Shown one piece after another: positions 17,240 through 25,978 of a stretch of DNA of 64,000 nucleotides; position 1 is the stretch's first letter; every line of letters starts with the position of its first letter. The notes beneath the pieces were generated by a model. The model saw only the letters and a program-made list of their open reading frames with translations, searched no databases and was not told where the DNA came from. Both the position numbers and the translations under genes were made by a program. Source of the stretch: Haloplasmatales bacterium 4B (lineage in GTDB: Bacteria > Bacillota_I > Bacilli_A > Haloplasmatales > Haloplasmataceae). Where the stretch lies: positions 62,001 through 126,000 of the forward strand of contig NSKI01000001.1 of NCBI GenBank assembly GCA_003586005.1. The letters are read 5' to 3'.

Positions 17240-18274
17240 ATGAAATGGCGAGTACATGGAGCTAATCCTAATAAGTTATATAAACAATTTAATATTGAAA
17301 TGCCTGAAGATGTAATTGATTTTAGTGATAATGCTAATGCGATAAAACAAGAAACGGTTTTAAACATCAAATATGAAAATTACTTTGATGAGTATCCTGA
17401 CGATGAGGTCTTTAAACTGAAAGAATTTATTAGTAAGAAAGAAAGCCTTTCTATTAATAATATTTTGTTTACAAATGGAACTAATGAAGCAATCTATATC
17501 ATTGCTTCATATTATCAAAATAAAACTGTAGCAATATTACATCCAACCTATTCTGAGTATGAATTGGCACTAATTGCATTTGGTGTTAATGTGAGTTATG
17601 TTTATGATCTTAATGAAGTAAATGAAACCCACGCTGCATTAATTGTATGTAATCCTAATAACCCTACGGGTAGGTACTATGATTATGAAACGTTGGATAA
17701 AGTTATTAATCGATTGAAAAAGATTAATGTAGATTTAATAATTGATGAAGCCTATGTGGATTTTATGAATGTAAAACATAAAACCCTAGATGTAATTAAT
17801 AATCAAAATATTTATATTCTTCGTTCATTAACAAAATTTTATCATTTATCAGGCTTGAGAATAGGTTATTTACTATCTCATCAAGCTAACATCAATAAAA
17901 TAAAAAGAAGGCAACCAACTTGGAGTGTAAACAGCATTGCACAAATAGTTGCTTATGAGTATTTGAATGATGTAAGTTTTATTAAAAAAACAAAGTTGTT
18001 TTATGAAAAAGAAAGAAATAGGATATTTAATGAGCTTAAACTTTTGAACTTTGAAGTTTTAGATAGTAAAGTTAATTTTTTTGTGATGAAGGTTGATGAT
18101 GATGAGTCACTAATTAAATATCTACTTACAAAAGGAATTGTTGTGCGTCATACGCGAAATTTTCCTAAACTTTTAGGTAAATACATTCGAATAACGATTA
18201 AGTCAGTTGAAGAAAATAATTACCTAATTAAATCATTAAAAGAGTACCTAGAAATTTCTAAAAAAAGCATATAA
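17240..18274 (+). CDS. Class I/II aminotransferase, CobD/HisC-like
   Basis: This PLP enzyme of 344 residues resembles threonine-phosphate decarboxylases and histidinol-phosphate aminotransferases. It begins with a W-x-VHGANPNKLYKQF segment, as CobD proteins begin with HGGN. NPNNPTG binds the substrate carboxylate region, DEAYVDF holds the PLP-ring aspartate, and SLTKFYHLSGLRIGY contains the Schiff-base Lys. No cobalamin or histidine genes are adjacent, so the substrate is not known. The ATG at 17240 with AGGTGA upstream is preferred over the GTG at 17231. Confidence 0.82.
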   Translation: MKWRVHGANPNKLYKQFNIEMPEDVIDFSDNANAIKQETVLNIKYENYFDEYPDDEVFKLKEFISKKESLSINNILFTNGTNEAIYIIASYYQNKTVAILHPTYSEYELALIAFGVNVSYVYDLNEVNETHAALIVCNPNNPTGRYYDYETLDKVINRLKKINVDLIIDEAYVDFMNVKHKTLDVINNQNIYILRSLTKFYHLSGLRIGYLLSHQANINKIKRRQPTWSVNSIAQIVAYEYLNDVSFIKKTKLFYEKERNRIFNELKLLNFEVLDSKVNFFVMKVDDDESLIKYLLTKGIVVRHTRNFPKLLGKYIRITIKSVEENNYLIKSLKEYLEISKKSI

Positions 18275-18288
18275 TTATGCTTTTTTTT
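18261..18288 (+). terminator. Terminator overlapping the aminotransferase stop
   Basis: AAAAAAGCATA pairs with TATGCTTTTTT around TAAT, and further T residues follow. The stem includes the last codons of the gene. Confidence 0.82.
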
Positions 18289-18373
18289 TAAGGTTAATCG
18301 AATTGTTTGATAGTATAGTTATCGTAGGTAATCCATGTTATAATGTTTTTTAGAGTTATAAAGAGGTGCAAAG

Positions 18374-19741
18374 ATGTTTAAAAAATATGTGGCGGATAAA
18401 TTATTTTATAGGGAATTATTTATTGTAATTATTCCTATTATATTACAATTCTTTATTCAAAATTTTATGAATTTTATTGATAATATTATGGTCGGTCAGT
18501 TAGGAGAGCCAGAAATAGCTGGTGTTGCGGTAGCGAATCAATACTACAAGTTATTTTATCCGACAATAGTATCAATTTGTACAGGTGCTGCTATATTTAC
18601 TGCTCAGTTTTTTGGATCGAAAAAATATCCTCAACTTCAAAAAATGTTTGGAATTAAACTTGTATTTCCAATGATGATTGCCGCAATATTTTTTTTAATC
18701 GGTGTTATGTTTCCAGAAAAGATTGTTTTAATTTTCCTTGACCCTGCTAAGGAAGCGGAAAGAAAAGCAATTACTTACGGCGTTGATTATTTAAGGATTG
18801 CAATCTACAGTTATATTCCACTAACAATTTCGACTGCCTTTACTTTTACTCTAAGACCTTTGAAATTAACTAAGATACCTATGATTGCTAGTGGAATTGG
18901 GATGATAATTAATTCATTTTTAAATTTCTTTCTAATAAATGGTGTCTGGATTTTCCCTGAACTTGGTGTAAAAGGCGCAGCAATCGGAACAGTAATTGCC
19001 AGAATAGTGGAGTTATCCATATATATATATATCTTTATTAAAAAGGACTTCGCATTTAAAACCAAAATAGTTAATTATTTTAAATTAGACTTCACATTAA
19101 TTAAAAAGACCCTTTTAAAAGTGTTACCACTTTTTATCAATGAATTGTTTTATTCAATAGCGTTAATTCTTATCTTTAAAACTTATAGTGATTTAGGTAC
19201 TAGTGCTGTTAGCGTTATTAATATTGCTGATATTGTAAGTCAAATCGTTTTTATTTTAGCTAGTGGTTTAGGTACCGCAACGAGTATTTTAGTAGGGTAT
19301 AAACTAGGTAATAATGAGTTAGAAGAGGCTGAAAAAAATGCCAATTATTTACTAGGTTATGCCGTATTTATGGGAATTATCATTGCTATTATCGCGAGTA
19401 TGCTTGCTTTTGTTGTTCCAATATTCTATAATATTAAGCCTGAGACTAAAATATTAACTTCGTATGCCATCTTGATTCAAGGAATTGTGGCGCCAATTCT
19501 AATGCTTACAAGAATCCCCTTTTTTGTTTTACGAAGTGGGGGAAGAGTTAATGAAGTGGTTTTACTAGATTCTGCTTTCATGTGGGTTGTAAAAGTTCCA
19601 ACTGCATTTTTCTTTGGCTTTGTATTACATGTTGGGATTATTCCGCTGTTTTTAAGTGTTGAGGCAACGAGAATCCTAAACGCTATTATAAGTATTCATT
19701 ACTATAAACAAAAAAAATGGTTAATTAATTTAACAGAATAA
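18374..19741 (+). CDS. MATE-family efflux transporter
   Basis: This 455-residue protein with about twelve transmembrane segments carries typical MATE features: an N-terminal 'QNFMNFIDNIMVGQLGE' motif (about 28-44) and a repeated second half beginning near 245 with ALILIFKTYSDLGTSAVS. It would export organic cations or metabolites using sodium or protons. It is monocistronic with an AGAGGTG site. The substrate cannot be assigned. Confidence 0.92.
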   Translation: MFKKYVADKLFYRELFIVIIPIILQFFIQNFMNFIDNIMVGQLGEPEIAGVAVANQYYKLFYPTIVSICTGAAIFTAQFFGSKKYPQLQKMFGIKLVFPMMIAAIFFLIGVMFPEKIVLIFLDPAKEAERKAITYGVDYLRIAIYSYIPLTISTAFTFTLRPLKLTKIPMIASGIGMIINSFLNFFLINGVWIFPELGVKGAAIGTVIARIVELSIYIYIFIKKDFAFKTKIVNYFKLDFTLIKKTLLKVLPLFINELFYSIALILIFKTYSDLGTSAVSVINIADIVSQIVFILASGLGTATSILVGYKLGNNELEEAEKNANYLLGYAVFMGIIIAIIASMLAFVVPIFYNIKPETKILTSYAILIQGIVAPILMLTRIPFFVLRSGGRVNEVVLLDSAFMWVVKVPTAFFFGFVLHVGIIPLFLSVEATRILNAIISIHYYKQKKWLINLTE

Positions 19742-19836
19742 ATATTTTTGTATAATTAAATAAGATTAAGTTACAATAATATTAATAACTATTGCATCTT
19801 TCATTAGGATTAACTAATATAAGATTAGCGATAGTT

Positions 19837-19870
19837 AAAAAGAGTCTTGTTCGCTAAACAAGACTCTTTT
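19837..19870. terminator. Bidirectional terminator between MATE and ABC exporter genes
   Basis: AAAAGAGTCTTGTT and AACAAGACTCTTTT form a 14-bp perfect stem with a short loop between convergent genes. Confidence 0.88.
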
Positions 19871-19877
19871 GATATAT

Positions 19878-20660
19878 TTACGAACCGGTAGATTTATAAT
19901 GCTTAACACCATGATTCCAAATTGTAATGCAGGGAATTATAAATAAAATACCAAGTAGTGGTGTTAACATATATATAAACTTATTCTCGTTAACTTTATC
20001 AAGAACAAACATTAATGGTAAATAATTTACTGTTCCTAAGGGGATTACAAAAGTAAAGAATTTTCTAATAAACTTATTATAAATAGTAAGGGGATATTGT
20101 GCCATTGCTCTACCGCCATCACTAAAAATATTAATAACTTCTAGACCCTCAATTGTCCAAAAAGCAAATGTGGCACCGATCATGAAAATTCCAATAAAAA
20201 TGATGATTCCACTAATTATCATAAACATTAAGGTTATAGTTTTCATGATGCTCCAATCAATATTCAAATGATATATGGCATAGATTAGGACAATAATTGC
20301 TTGAAGTAATCTACCTATCCTAGAAAACTCAAATCTAGTACCAAATACTTGAAGAATTGTGCTTCTAGGCCGAAGTAAAATTCTATCGAAAGTGCCAGAT
20401 TTAATATTTGTAGAAAACACATCAAATCCTCTACCAAAACATTCACTTATTGAAAAAGCAATGTGGATAATTGCGTATGTTAGTGCAACTTCATATAATG
20501 ACCATCCACCGACATTAGGAAATCGTAAAAATAAAAGGTAAATTCCAACGAAGATTATAAAGGGTACAAAAAATTGACCAACGGCTAAAAGGATAAACGA
20601 AGTTCGATACTGAAGTTCTTTTTTTATGAGTATTTTTAGATATTTAAAATAAATTTTCAT
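19878..20660 (-). CDS. ABC-2 exporter permease (second of pair)
   Basis: This 260-residue membrane protein has about six hydrophobic segments and belongs to the ABC-2 permease group that comes in pairs with a dedicated ATPase (COG4587/COG3694 type). It is the last gene of a three-gene leftward operon. A longer frame opens at 20678, but the ATG at 20660 has AGGAGG seven bases away and begins one base before the previous stop, so it is the likely start. The substrate is unknown; related systems export peptides, lipids or drugs. Confidence 0.82.
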   Translation of the reverse strand: MKIYFKYLKILIKKELQYRTSFILLAVGQFFVPFIIFVGIYLLFLRFPNVGGWSLYEVALTYAIIHIAFSISECFGRGFDVFSTNIKSGTFDRILLRPRSTILQVFGTRFEFSRIGRLLQAIIVLIYAIYHLNIDWSIMKTITLMFMIISGIIIFIGIFMIGATFAFWTIEGLEVINIFSDGGRAMAQYPLTIYNKFIRKFFTFVIPLGTVNYLPLMFVLDKVNENKFIYMLTPLLGILFIIPCITIWNHGVKHYKSTGS

Positions 20661-20661
20661 T

Positions 20662-21465
20662 TTAACCTCCTTGGACAATTATATTTTTCAAGGCTTTTTT
20701 CATCCCTAGTTTTCCTATTGAAAATAAAATTATAATCCATGTAATTTGGATAATAATACTTATTAAAGCTTCTTTATTACCAATATTTCCTGCATATATC
20801 CTAAAAGGAAGGTCTGAACAATACCTAAAAGGTAAGATGTAAACAATAGTTTTTAATAGATGAGGCATTAGTGGTACTGGTATATTCATTCCAGAGAAAA
20901 ACTCACCCATTAAACTAAATATCAAAAGTGATCCCGTTCCATTCATTGTATAAAATATGGAAATATACATTAGCATCGAAATTGCGACAAGAATAATTAA
21001 CCCTAAAATTAAAGTGATAATAAAGAGAATAAATGAAATTAAATTATCCGGAAGAGTAAGGTTGTAGGGATATGGCAAAAGGAATGCGATTATTAAAATC
21101 GGGGAAAAACGTAATAAACCCTTAGATAATCTCTGAGCAATAAGTTTAGCGTACCAAAAACTATATAAATTAATAGGTCGGCATAGTTCATAAGCAATGT
21201 TTCCTTTTGTAATATGATCGATAATTTCATTATCTCTTAACCATAACACAAAAAAGGCTAAAAAGCTTTGTTGTAACCATAAAACCTCAATTAGTTCATG
21301 TAATGTTATTGGTTGAGGTGTTGATGTACTATTATAAAAAGCTTGATAAACCATAATATAAATGAAACCCCAAAAAAATTGAGTTAGGGCTCCAGCTAAA
21401 GCTGCTGTTCGGTATTGAAAACCATGTAATAATCTAATTTTAAACAAGGAATAATAGGCTATCAT
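20662..21465 (-). CDS. ABC-2 exporter permease (first of pair)
   Basis: This 267-residue polytopic protein resembles the DUF990/COG3694 permease partner of COG4586-type ATPases. It has around six transmembrane segments, with the conserved GNIAYELCRPINLYSFWYAK loop near 105. Its start overlaps the ATPase stop by four bases, and its stop is followed almost at once by the next permease. The three genes form one exporter. Confidence 0.82.
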   Translation of the reverse strand: MIAYYSLFKIRLLHGFQYRTAALAGALTQFFWGFIYIMVYQAFYNSTSTPQPITLHELIEVLWLQQSFLAFFVLWLRDNEIIDHITKGNIAYELCRPINLYSFWYAKLIAQRLSKGLLRFSPILIIAFLLPYPYNLTLPDNLISFILFIITLILGLIILVAISMLMYISIFYTMNGTGSLLIFSLMGEFFSGMNIPVPLMPHLLKTIVYILPFRYCSDLPFRIYAGNIGNKEALISIIIQITWIIILFSIGKLGMKKALKNIIVQGG

Positions 21466-22439
21466 ATTTGATACTCCCTATATAAACTGACAATTATTTC
21501 TTCGATTGGACGACTATCAACTGATAAATCTAATAAATCATATTTTTTTGAAAGTAGATTAATGCAATCAGAAATTTTAATAATGCTAGTATCTACAGAA
21601 AGCATTAATCTTTCCTTAGATTGGGAAATAAGTTTAACCCCTGGTATATTTATTACTTCGTTACTCTCAGAATAATCGATTGTAATTACTTTTTGAGAAT
21701 TAAATTGATTTTTTAATTTTGCTAAATTTCCATCTAATAAAATTTTACCTTTACCAATGAGAATAATCCTACTTGCTAATGCTTCAATGTCTTGCATGTC
21801 ATGTGTTGTTAAAATGACGGTAACTTGTTTTTCTTTGTTTATTGTTTTAATAAATTGTCTTACAGCAATTTTAGATACAGCATCTAGTCCAATAGTTGGT
21901 TCATCTAAAAATAAAATTTTGGGATTATGTAGAAGGGATGCCCCTATTTCACACCGCATTTTTTGACCTAAACTAAGCTGTCTAACTGGTGTATCTAATA
22001 ATTGTGAGATATCTAAAGTAGATACTAGTAAATCTAAATTTTCTTCAAACATTTTTTCGGGAATTTTATAAATATCTTTTAATAAATTATAAGAATCCAT
22101 TACAGGAACATCCCAAAAGAGTTGGGACCTTTGACCAAAAACAACTCCGATATTCTTGACATAATTTACACGATCTTTCCAGGGAGTATATCCTAGAATT
22201 TTACAATTTCCTTTATCAGGAACTAAAATACCACTCATTATTTTAATAGTAGTCGATTTACCGGCTCCATTTGGTCCAATGTAACCAATGATTTCACCTT
22301 GCTTAATATTAAAAGTAAGATCATCAATTGCTTGAATGGTAGTAAATTGGGGATGAACAAATGATTTTAGAGCGGAAATTATACCTGGGTTTCGTTTTGC
22401 TACTTTAAATGACTTACTTAAACCACTAACTTCAATCAT
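21462..22439 (-). CDS. ABC exporter ATP-binding protein
   Basis: This 325-residue ATPase energises the two permeases that follow. All motifs are intact: Walker A GPNGAGKST (about 54-62), Q-loop GQRSQLFWD, signature LSLGQ, Walker B LFLDEP and H-loop TTHD. The N-terminal insert (residues 10-35, with FKVAKRNPGIISALKSF) is characteristic of the COG4586 subgroup. A C-terminal regulatory domain of about 90 residues follows. It has a good promoter at 22471-22499 and an AGGAGG-like site. Confidence 0.9.
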   Translation of the reverse strand: MIEVSGLSKSFKVAKRNPGIISALKSFVHPQFTTIQAIDDLTFNIKQGEIIGYIGPNGAGKSTTIKIMSGILVPDKGNCKILGYTPWKDRVNYVKNIGVVFGQRSQLFWDVPVMDSYNLLKDIYKIPEKMFEENLDLLVSTLDISQLLDTPVRQLSLGQKMRCEIGASLLHNPKILFLDEPTIGLDAVSKIAVRQFIKTINKEKQVTVILTTHDMQDIEALASRIILIGKGKILLDGNLAKLKNQFNSQKVITIDYSESNEVINIPGVKLISQSKERLMLSVDTSIIKISDCINLLSKKYDLLDLSVDSRPIEEIIVSLYREYQI

Positions 22440-22470
22440 ATTTAACCTCCGTATAAAAAGAAACTATATA

Positions 22471-22499
22471 AGTATAAAGTAATTAATTAAAGTTGTCAA
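22471..22499 (-). promoter_or_regulatory. Promoter of the three-gene ABC exporter operon
   Basis: On the minus strand TTGACA (22494-22499) and TATACT (22471-22476) are separated by 17 bases, upstream of the ATPase start at 22439. It overlaps the region just upstream of a divergent extended -10 at 22512-22517. Confidence 0.7.
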
Positions 22500-22511
22500 G
22501 TTGATTTGTGA

Positions 22512-22623
22512 TATAATATATTAAAAATAATAAAATTGGGAATTTTTGTCATTAATTCGTATGTATATGTGAAAGGGGATATATATGGAGTTTGTAGCAG
22601 GATACCCATTTTCATTTTACTAA
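22512..22623 (+). other. Possible short transcript with a 12-codon ORF
   Basis: An extended -10 (TG-A-TATAAT, with TATAAT at 22512-22517) lies upstream of GAAAGGGGAT and a 12-codon frame at 22585-22623 encoding MEFVAGYPFSFY. It is divergent from the ABC exporter. It could be a leader peptide or small secreted peptide, or chance. Nothing downstream on this strand is coding for over 1 kb. The 22440-22799 gap otherwise shows only AT-rich DNA and a CTAGTT/AACTAG hairpin at about 22653. Confidence 0.25.
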
Positions 22624-22799
22624 CTAAATAATCATAAGTTGTAATACGCTAGTTACTAGGTAAACTAGTGATTTCTTTAATAATATGAGTATTTTTTAGT
22701 GTTGTAATATATTTAGGTAAATTTTAACAAAAAAACGCTTGCGATTTACAATACGTTTTAATGTGCTTTTAATAAAACACCTCCTATTTCTTCAGAAAC

Positions 22800-22956
22800 A
22801 ATTACTTGCTTCATCATACTGGACTATTTGATAGCTTTCTAAATAGTCAATATCAATAAGATTAATAATGAAATCAAATTTGTTGCCACTTCAAACATTT
22901 TCTAGAATTACTTTTTTTTCATCGTAAAGGTACTATTCATTAGCTAATTCATTCTT
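22800..22956 (-). pseudogene. Decayed coding remnant downstream of the XRE gene
   Basis: Continuing in the frame of the XRE gene past its stop, the minus strand reads KNELANE, stop, YLYDEKKVILENV, stop, SGNKFDFIINLIDIDYLESY and QIVQYDEASNCF before a third stop. Such a protein-like composition with isolated stops suggests a broken gene. I do not recognise its family. Further left (22730-22790, minus) the protein-like KSTLKRIVNRKRFFVKIYL may be another piece. Confidence 0.45.
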
Positions 22957-23181
22957 TCATTCTTCTCCCTCCAAAACATCAGCAGTGTACTTTAAAATGT
23001 CACCAGGTTCACATTTTAAAATCTTACATATTTTATTTAAAGTAGAAAATCGTATAGCTTTAGCCTTATTACTTCTTAAAATTGATAAATTTGCCTCTGT
23101 TATGCCAATTGTTTCGGCCAATTCTTTAGAAGTAAAATTATTTTTTCTGATAATTTCGTCTAGATTAACGTAGATACTCAT
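22957..23181 (-). CDS. XRE/YozG-like helix-turn-helix regulator
   Basis: This 74-residue protein is almost entirely a Cro/CI-type helix-turn-helix: TSKELAETIGITEANLSILR near 17-36, then FSTLNKICKILKCEPGDIL. Such YozG-like proteins are typically encoded right after a DUF2975 membrane protein, as here, and probably work with it as a membrane-linked switch. Its start lies one base after the preceding stop. Since the partner is frameshifted, its function may be altered. Confidence 0.85.
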   Translation of the reverse strand: MSIYVNLDEIIRKNNFTSKELAETIGITEANLSILRSNKAKAIRFSTLNKICKILKCEPGDILKYTADVLEGEE

Positions 23182-23182
23182 T

Positions 23183-23589
23183 CTATATAATTAAACAGTG
23201 TTCCTTATATACTTTGTAACTTTGATTCATAAAATGTGATAGTAAATAAAACACTAAAGCTAAAACGATCTGTGTAAGCGGGAGTTCAAAATTGATTGCT
23301 AGGTTTTGGACTTTATCAGAAAAGATAAACTCTAACACTTCATTTGTAATAGACCTTATAAGCGGATTTAAAGGAGTTACGCTTAAAGATAGGTTTATTA
23401 ATAAATAAAGTGACCGGCTAATAAGAATTGATAAAGAAGTGAAGAACAATAAACCAATTATTTTGAATCTATAAGTTTTCTTATATTTAATTAGTTTAAT
23501 TAATACTTCTATGTTTCCAATTGAATTTAATCTTTTGCTTATTAGAGTATAAAAAAAAAGAAAATACAATTTAGTTCTTTAATTAACAT
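23183..23589 (-). pseudogene. DUF2975-like membrane protein, frameshifted in a homopolymer
   Basis: An ATG at 23587-23589 behind AGAGGTAAT starts MLIKELNCIFFFFIL and stops just after a run of nine A on the plus strand (23551-23559). The main frame resumes in another phase as YTLISKRLNSIGNIEVLIKL and continues to 23183 with three or four hydrophobic segments. The protein-like frame without its own ATG or ribosome site, plus the well-placed ATG upstream, imply a one-base change in the run. It may be a true pseudogene, phase-variable, or a sequencing error. Family assignment rests on layout and the neighbouring XRE gene. Confidence 0.6.
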
Positions 23590-23739
23590 AATTACCTCTA
23601 ATTATTGTTTTTCGATAATATTTAATTTTATTATATGATGGCTATTAGCGGAAATCAATAATATTTAAAAAGATGTTAAAATTTAATTATAAATACGTTT
23701 ATCATCTGATATAATTTTCTTATAGAGAAGAGGGATAAA

Positions 23740-24513
23740 ATGAATGAAACAGTTGAATTATTGAAAAATCGATGTTCTTTGAGGAAATACGCTGATAAAG
23801 AGATTAGTCGAGAACATCTGGATATTATTTTAGAGATGGCGATGAGAGCACCTACAGCTGGGAATATGATGCCTTATTCGATAATCGTTGTTAAGGATGA
23901 ATTAATGAAAGATAAATTAAGCCGTACATGTGACAACCAACCTTTTATTAGGAACGCTTCGGTATTATTAATATTTGTAGCTGATTATCAAAAATGGTAT
24001 GACTATTACCAAATTAATGATGTAAAGAAATTTTGTTATGAAAATGGAAGATCATTTGCAGGACCAAGCTCTGCTCAGCTATTTTTAGCGCTAGAAGATG
24101 CCCTGATTGCGAGTGAAAATGCGGTTATTGCTAGCGAATCATTAGGAATTGGCTCTTGTTATATTGGAGACATTATGGAAAATTATGAAACCCACAAAGA
24201 ATTACTTAATCTTCCAAAGTATGCTTTTCCTGTAGCGATGTTATGTTTAGGTTATTATCCTGAAGGGTATAAAAAAACAAAAAGAGATAGGTTTGATGAA
24301 AAATATATTGTCTTTAGTGAAAGGTATCAAAAATTAAATAATGAAGAAATAATTACAATGTTTGCAGATTTAGATAAACGATTTCCTGAAAAAAACTCAT
24401 ATAATGCGAAAAATTTTGCCCAACTTCATTATGCTTATAAAACTAATTCTGATTTTTCGAATGAAATGGAGCGATCTATAAATGAGGTATTAAAAGTATG
24501 GAATGATAAATAA
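23740..24513 (+). CDS. NAD(P)H-dependent nitroreductase family flavoprotein
   Basis: This 257-residue FMN enzyme of the NfsA/FRP-type group reduces nitro compounds, quinones or flavins. The N-terminal RCSLRKYADKEIS and MRAPTAGNMMPYSIIVV motifs and the SLGIGSCYIGD block near 148 are typical of the family. It is monocistronic. The physiological substrate is unknown. Confidence 0.87.
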   Translation: MNETVELLKNRCSLRKYADKEISREHLDIILEMAMRAPTAGNMMPYSIIVVKDELMKDKLSRTCDNQPFIRNASVLLIFVADYQKWYDYYQINDVKKFCYENGRSFAGPSSAQLFLALEDALIASENAVIASESLGIGSCYIGDIMENYETHKELLNLPKYAFPVAMLCLGYYPEGYKKTKRDRFDEKYIVFSERYQKLNNEEIITMFADLDKRFPEKNSYNAKNFAQLHYAYKTNSDFSNEMERSINEVLKVWNDK

Positions 24514-24597
24514 ATCCAAAAACGTAGAAAATTACTTTTATTCAAAAAGTTTATTTGTTATGATATAACTATAAAATAATTTAAAAGGGGGATAAAA

Positions 24598-25977
24598 GTG
24601 GCTAAGGAAAGTTTAAAGAAGTTTTTAAATGAACTAACTCAATATACTGAGTTACGAGTTCAAGAGAATCGCAACCTAAGTATGACATTTTTAAACGGTG
24701 ATATGGTTACGAATTCAAAAAGTAGTAACAACGGTGTTGGCGCTAGGGTTTATAAAAATGGAGCTTGGGGTTTTGCTTCAAATGCTGATATTGATGATGA
24801 TAGTGTTAGGGAAGTTTTAAAGGCAGCAAATAATAATGCAGCTTTCTTAAATTCAAAAATGAATATTAGTAAAGATTTTTTTCCTAAAACAATAGGTAAT
24901 ATGGAAAACGATTTTCGGTCTAAGAAAAATAGTCTTTCTCAAAGCGAAATTAAAGATTTTTTGAAAGAACTAGATCAATACATTGCTGAAAAATATCCTG
25001 ATTTGGCACAGCGTGTTGTTGGAGTAAGAGAGTTATCAATGGAGAAAACACTATTAACATCAGATAATTCAAATTTCTACTCTTTTGTACCTTCATCAGC
25101 AGTTATTGTGCAGTTTACTATTATGAAAGATGGAGCTCCTGTTAATATTTATGAGTTGTTTGGTGGTTTAGGTCAATTACAAGATCATCTTTCAAATCCA
25201 AGTAAATTATATGAAAAGATTGATAAACTCTATAAATTATTAATTGATAAGAGTGAAGGCATAAACGCCAAGGGTGGATTACGAGAAGTAATTTTAGACT
25301 CTAGTATTTCGGGGATTTTAGCACACGAGGCTATAGGGCATACTACTGAAGCTGATTTAGTTTTAGGTGGTTCTATTGCTGCTGAGTTTATGAACATGAA
25401 TGTGGCTTCTCCTTTAGTTACCTTAATTGACTTTGCTCATTCTTATAATGATAAAACTTTACCTATTCCAATATATATGGATGATGAGGGAACAGTAAGT
25501 GAAGATGTTGTTATTATTGAAGATGGAATCCTTAGAAATTATATGCATAATAAAGAATCAGCTCGAATATTTAACACGGTACCTAAAGGAAATGCTAGAG
25601 CTTGGCAATTTAGCGATGAACCATTAATTAGAATGAGAAATACCGCAATCCTACCTGGAAAAAGCAAATTAGAAGATATGATTTCATCAATTGAAGATGG
25701 TTATTATTTAATGAAAACTACTAATGGTCAAGCTGATACAACTAGTGAATTTACATTTGCTGTAAATATGGGATATGAAATTAAAAACGGAAAATTAGGA
25801 AAAGCCATTAAAGACACAACTATTTCAGGCATAGCTTTTGATGTATTGAAGAGCGTAACTGCAGTTAGCGATGAAATGAAATGGAGTGGCTTTGGAATGT
25901 GTGGTAAAAAACAACCTATTCCAGTGGGAATGGGTGGTCCTTCAATTAAATGTAAAGTTAATATAGGAGGAGAATAA
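24598..25977 (+). CDS. tldD: TldD metalloprotease subunit
   Basis: This 459-residue protein is the zinc-bearing subunit of the TldD/TldE protease, which degrades unfolded or modified peptides through a narrow channel. The metal motif HEAIGH is visible in SGILAHEAIGHTTEADL (near 243). It starts with GTG behind AAAGGGGG and is separated by one base from its partner gene, so the two are coupled. In other bacteria the pair processes ribosomally made peptides; no precursor was seen here. Confidence 0.93.
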   Translation: MAKESLKKFLNELTQYTELRVQENRNLSMTFLNGDMVTNSKSSNNGVGARVYKNGAWGFASNADIDDDSVREVLKAANNNAAFLNSKMNISKDFFPKTIGNMENDFRSKKNSLSQSEIKDFLKELDQYIAEKYPDLAQRVVGVRELSMEKTLLTSDNSNFYSFVPSSAVIVQFTIMKDGAPVNIYELFGGLGQLQDHLSNPSKLYEKIDKLYKLLIDKSEGINAKGGLREVILDSSISGILAHEAIGHTTEADLVLGGSIAAEFMNMNVASPLVTLIDFAHSYNDKTLPIPIYMDDEGTVSEDVVIIEDGILRNYMHNKESARIFNTVPKGNARAWQFSDEPLIRMRNTAILPGKSKLEDMISSIEDGYYLMKTTNGQADTTSEFTFAVNMGYEIKNGKLGKAIKDTTISGIAFDVLKSVTAVSDEMKWSGFGMCGKKQPIPVGMGGPSIKCKVNIGGE

Positions 25978-25978
25978 A

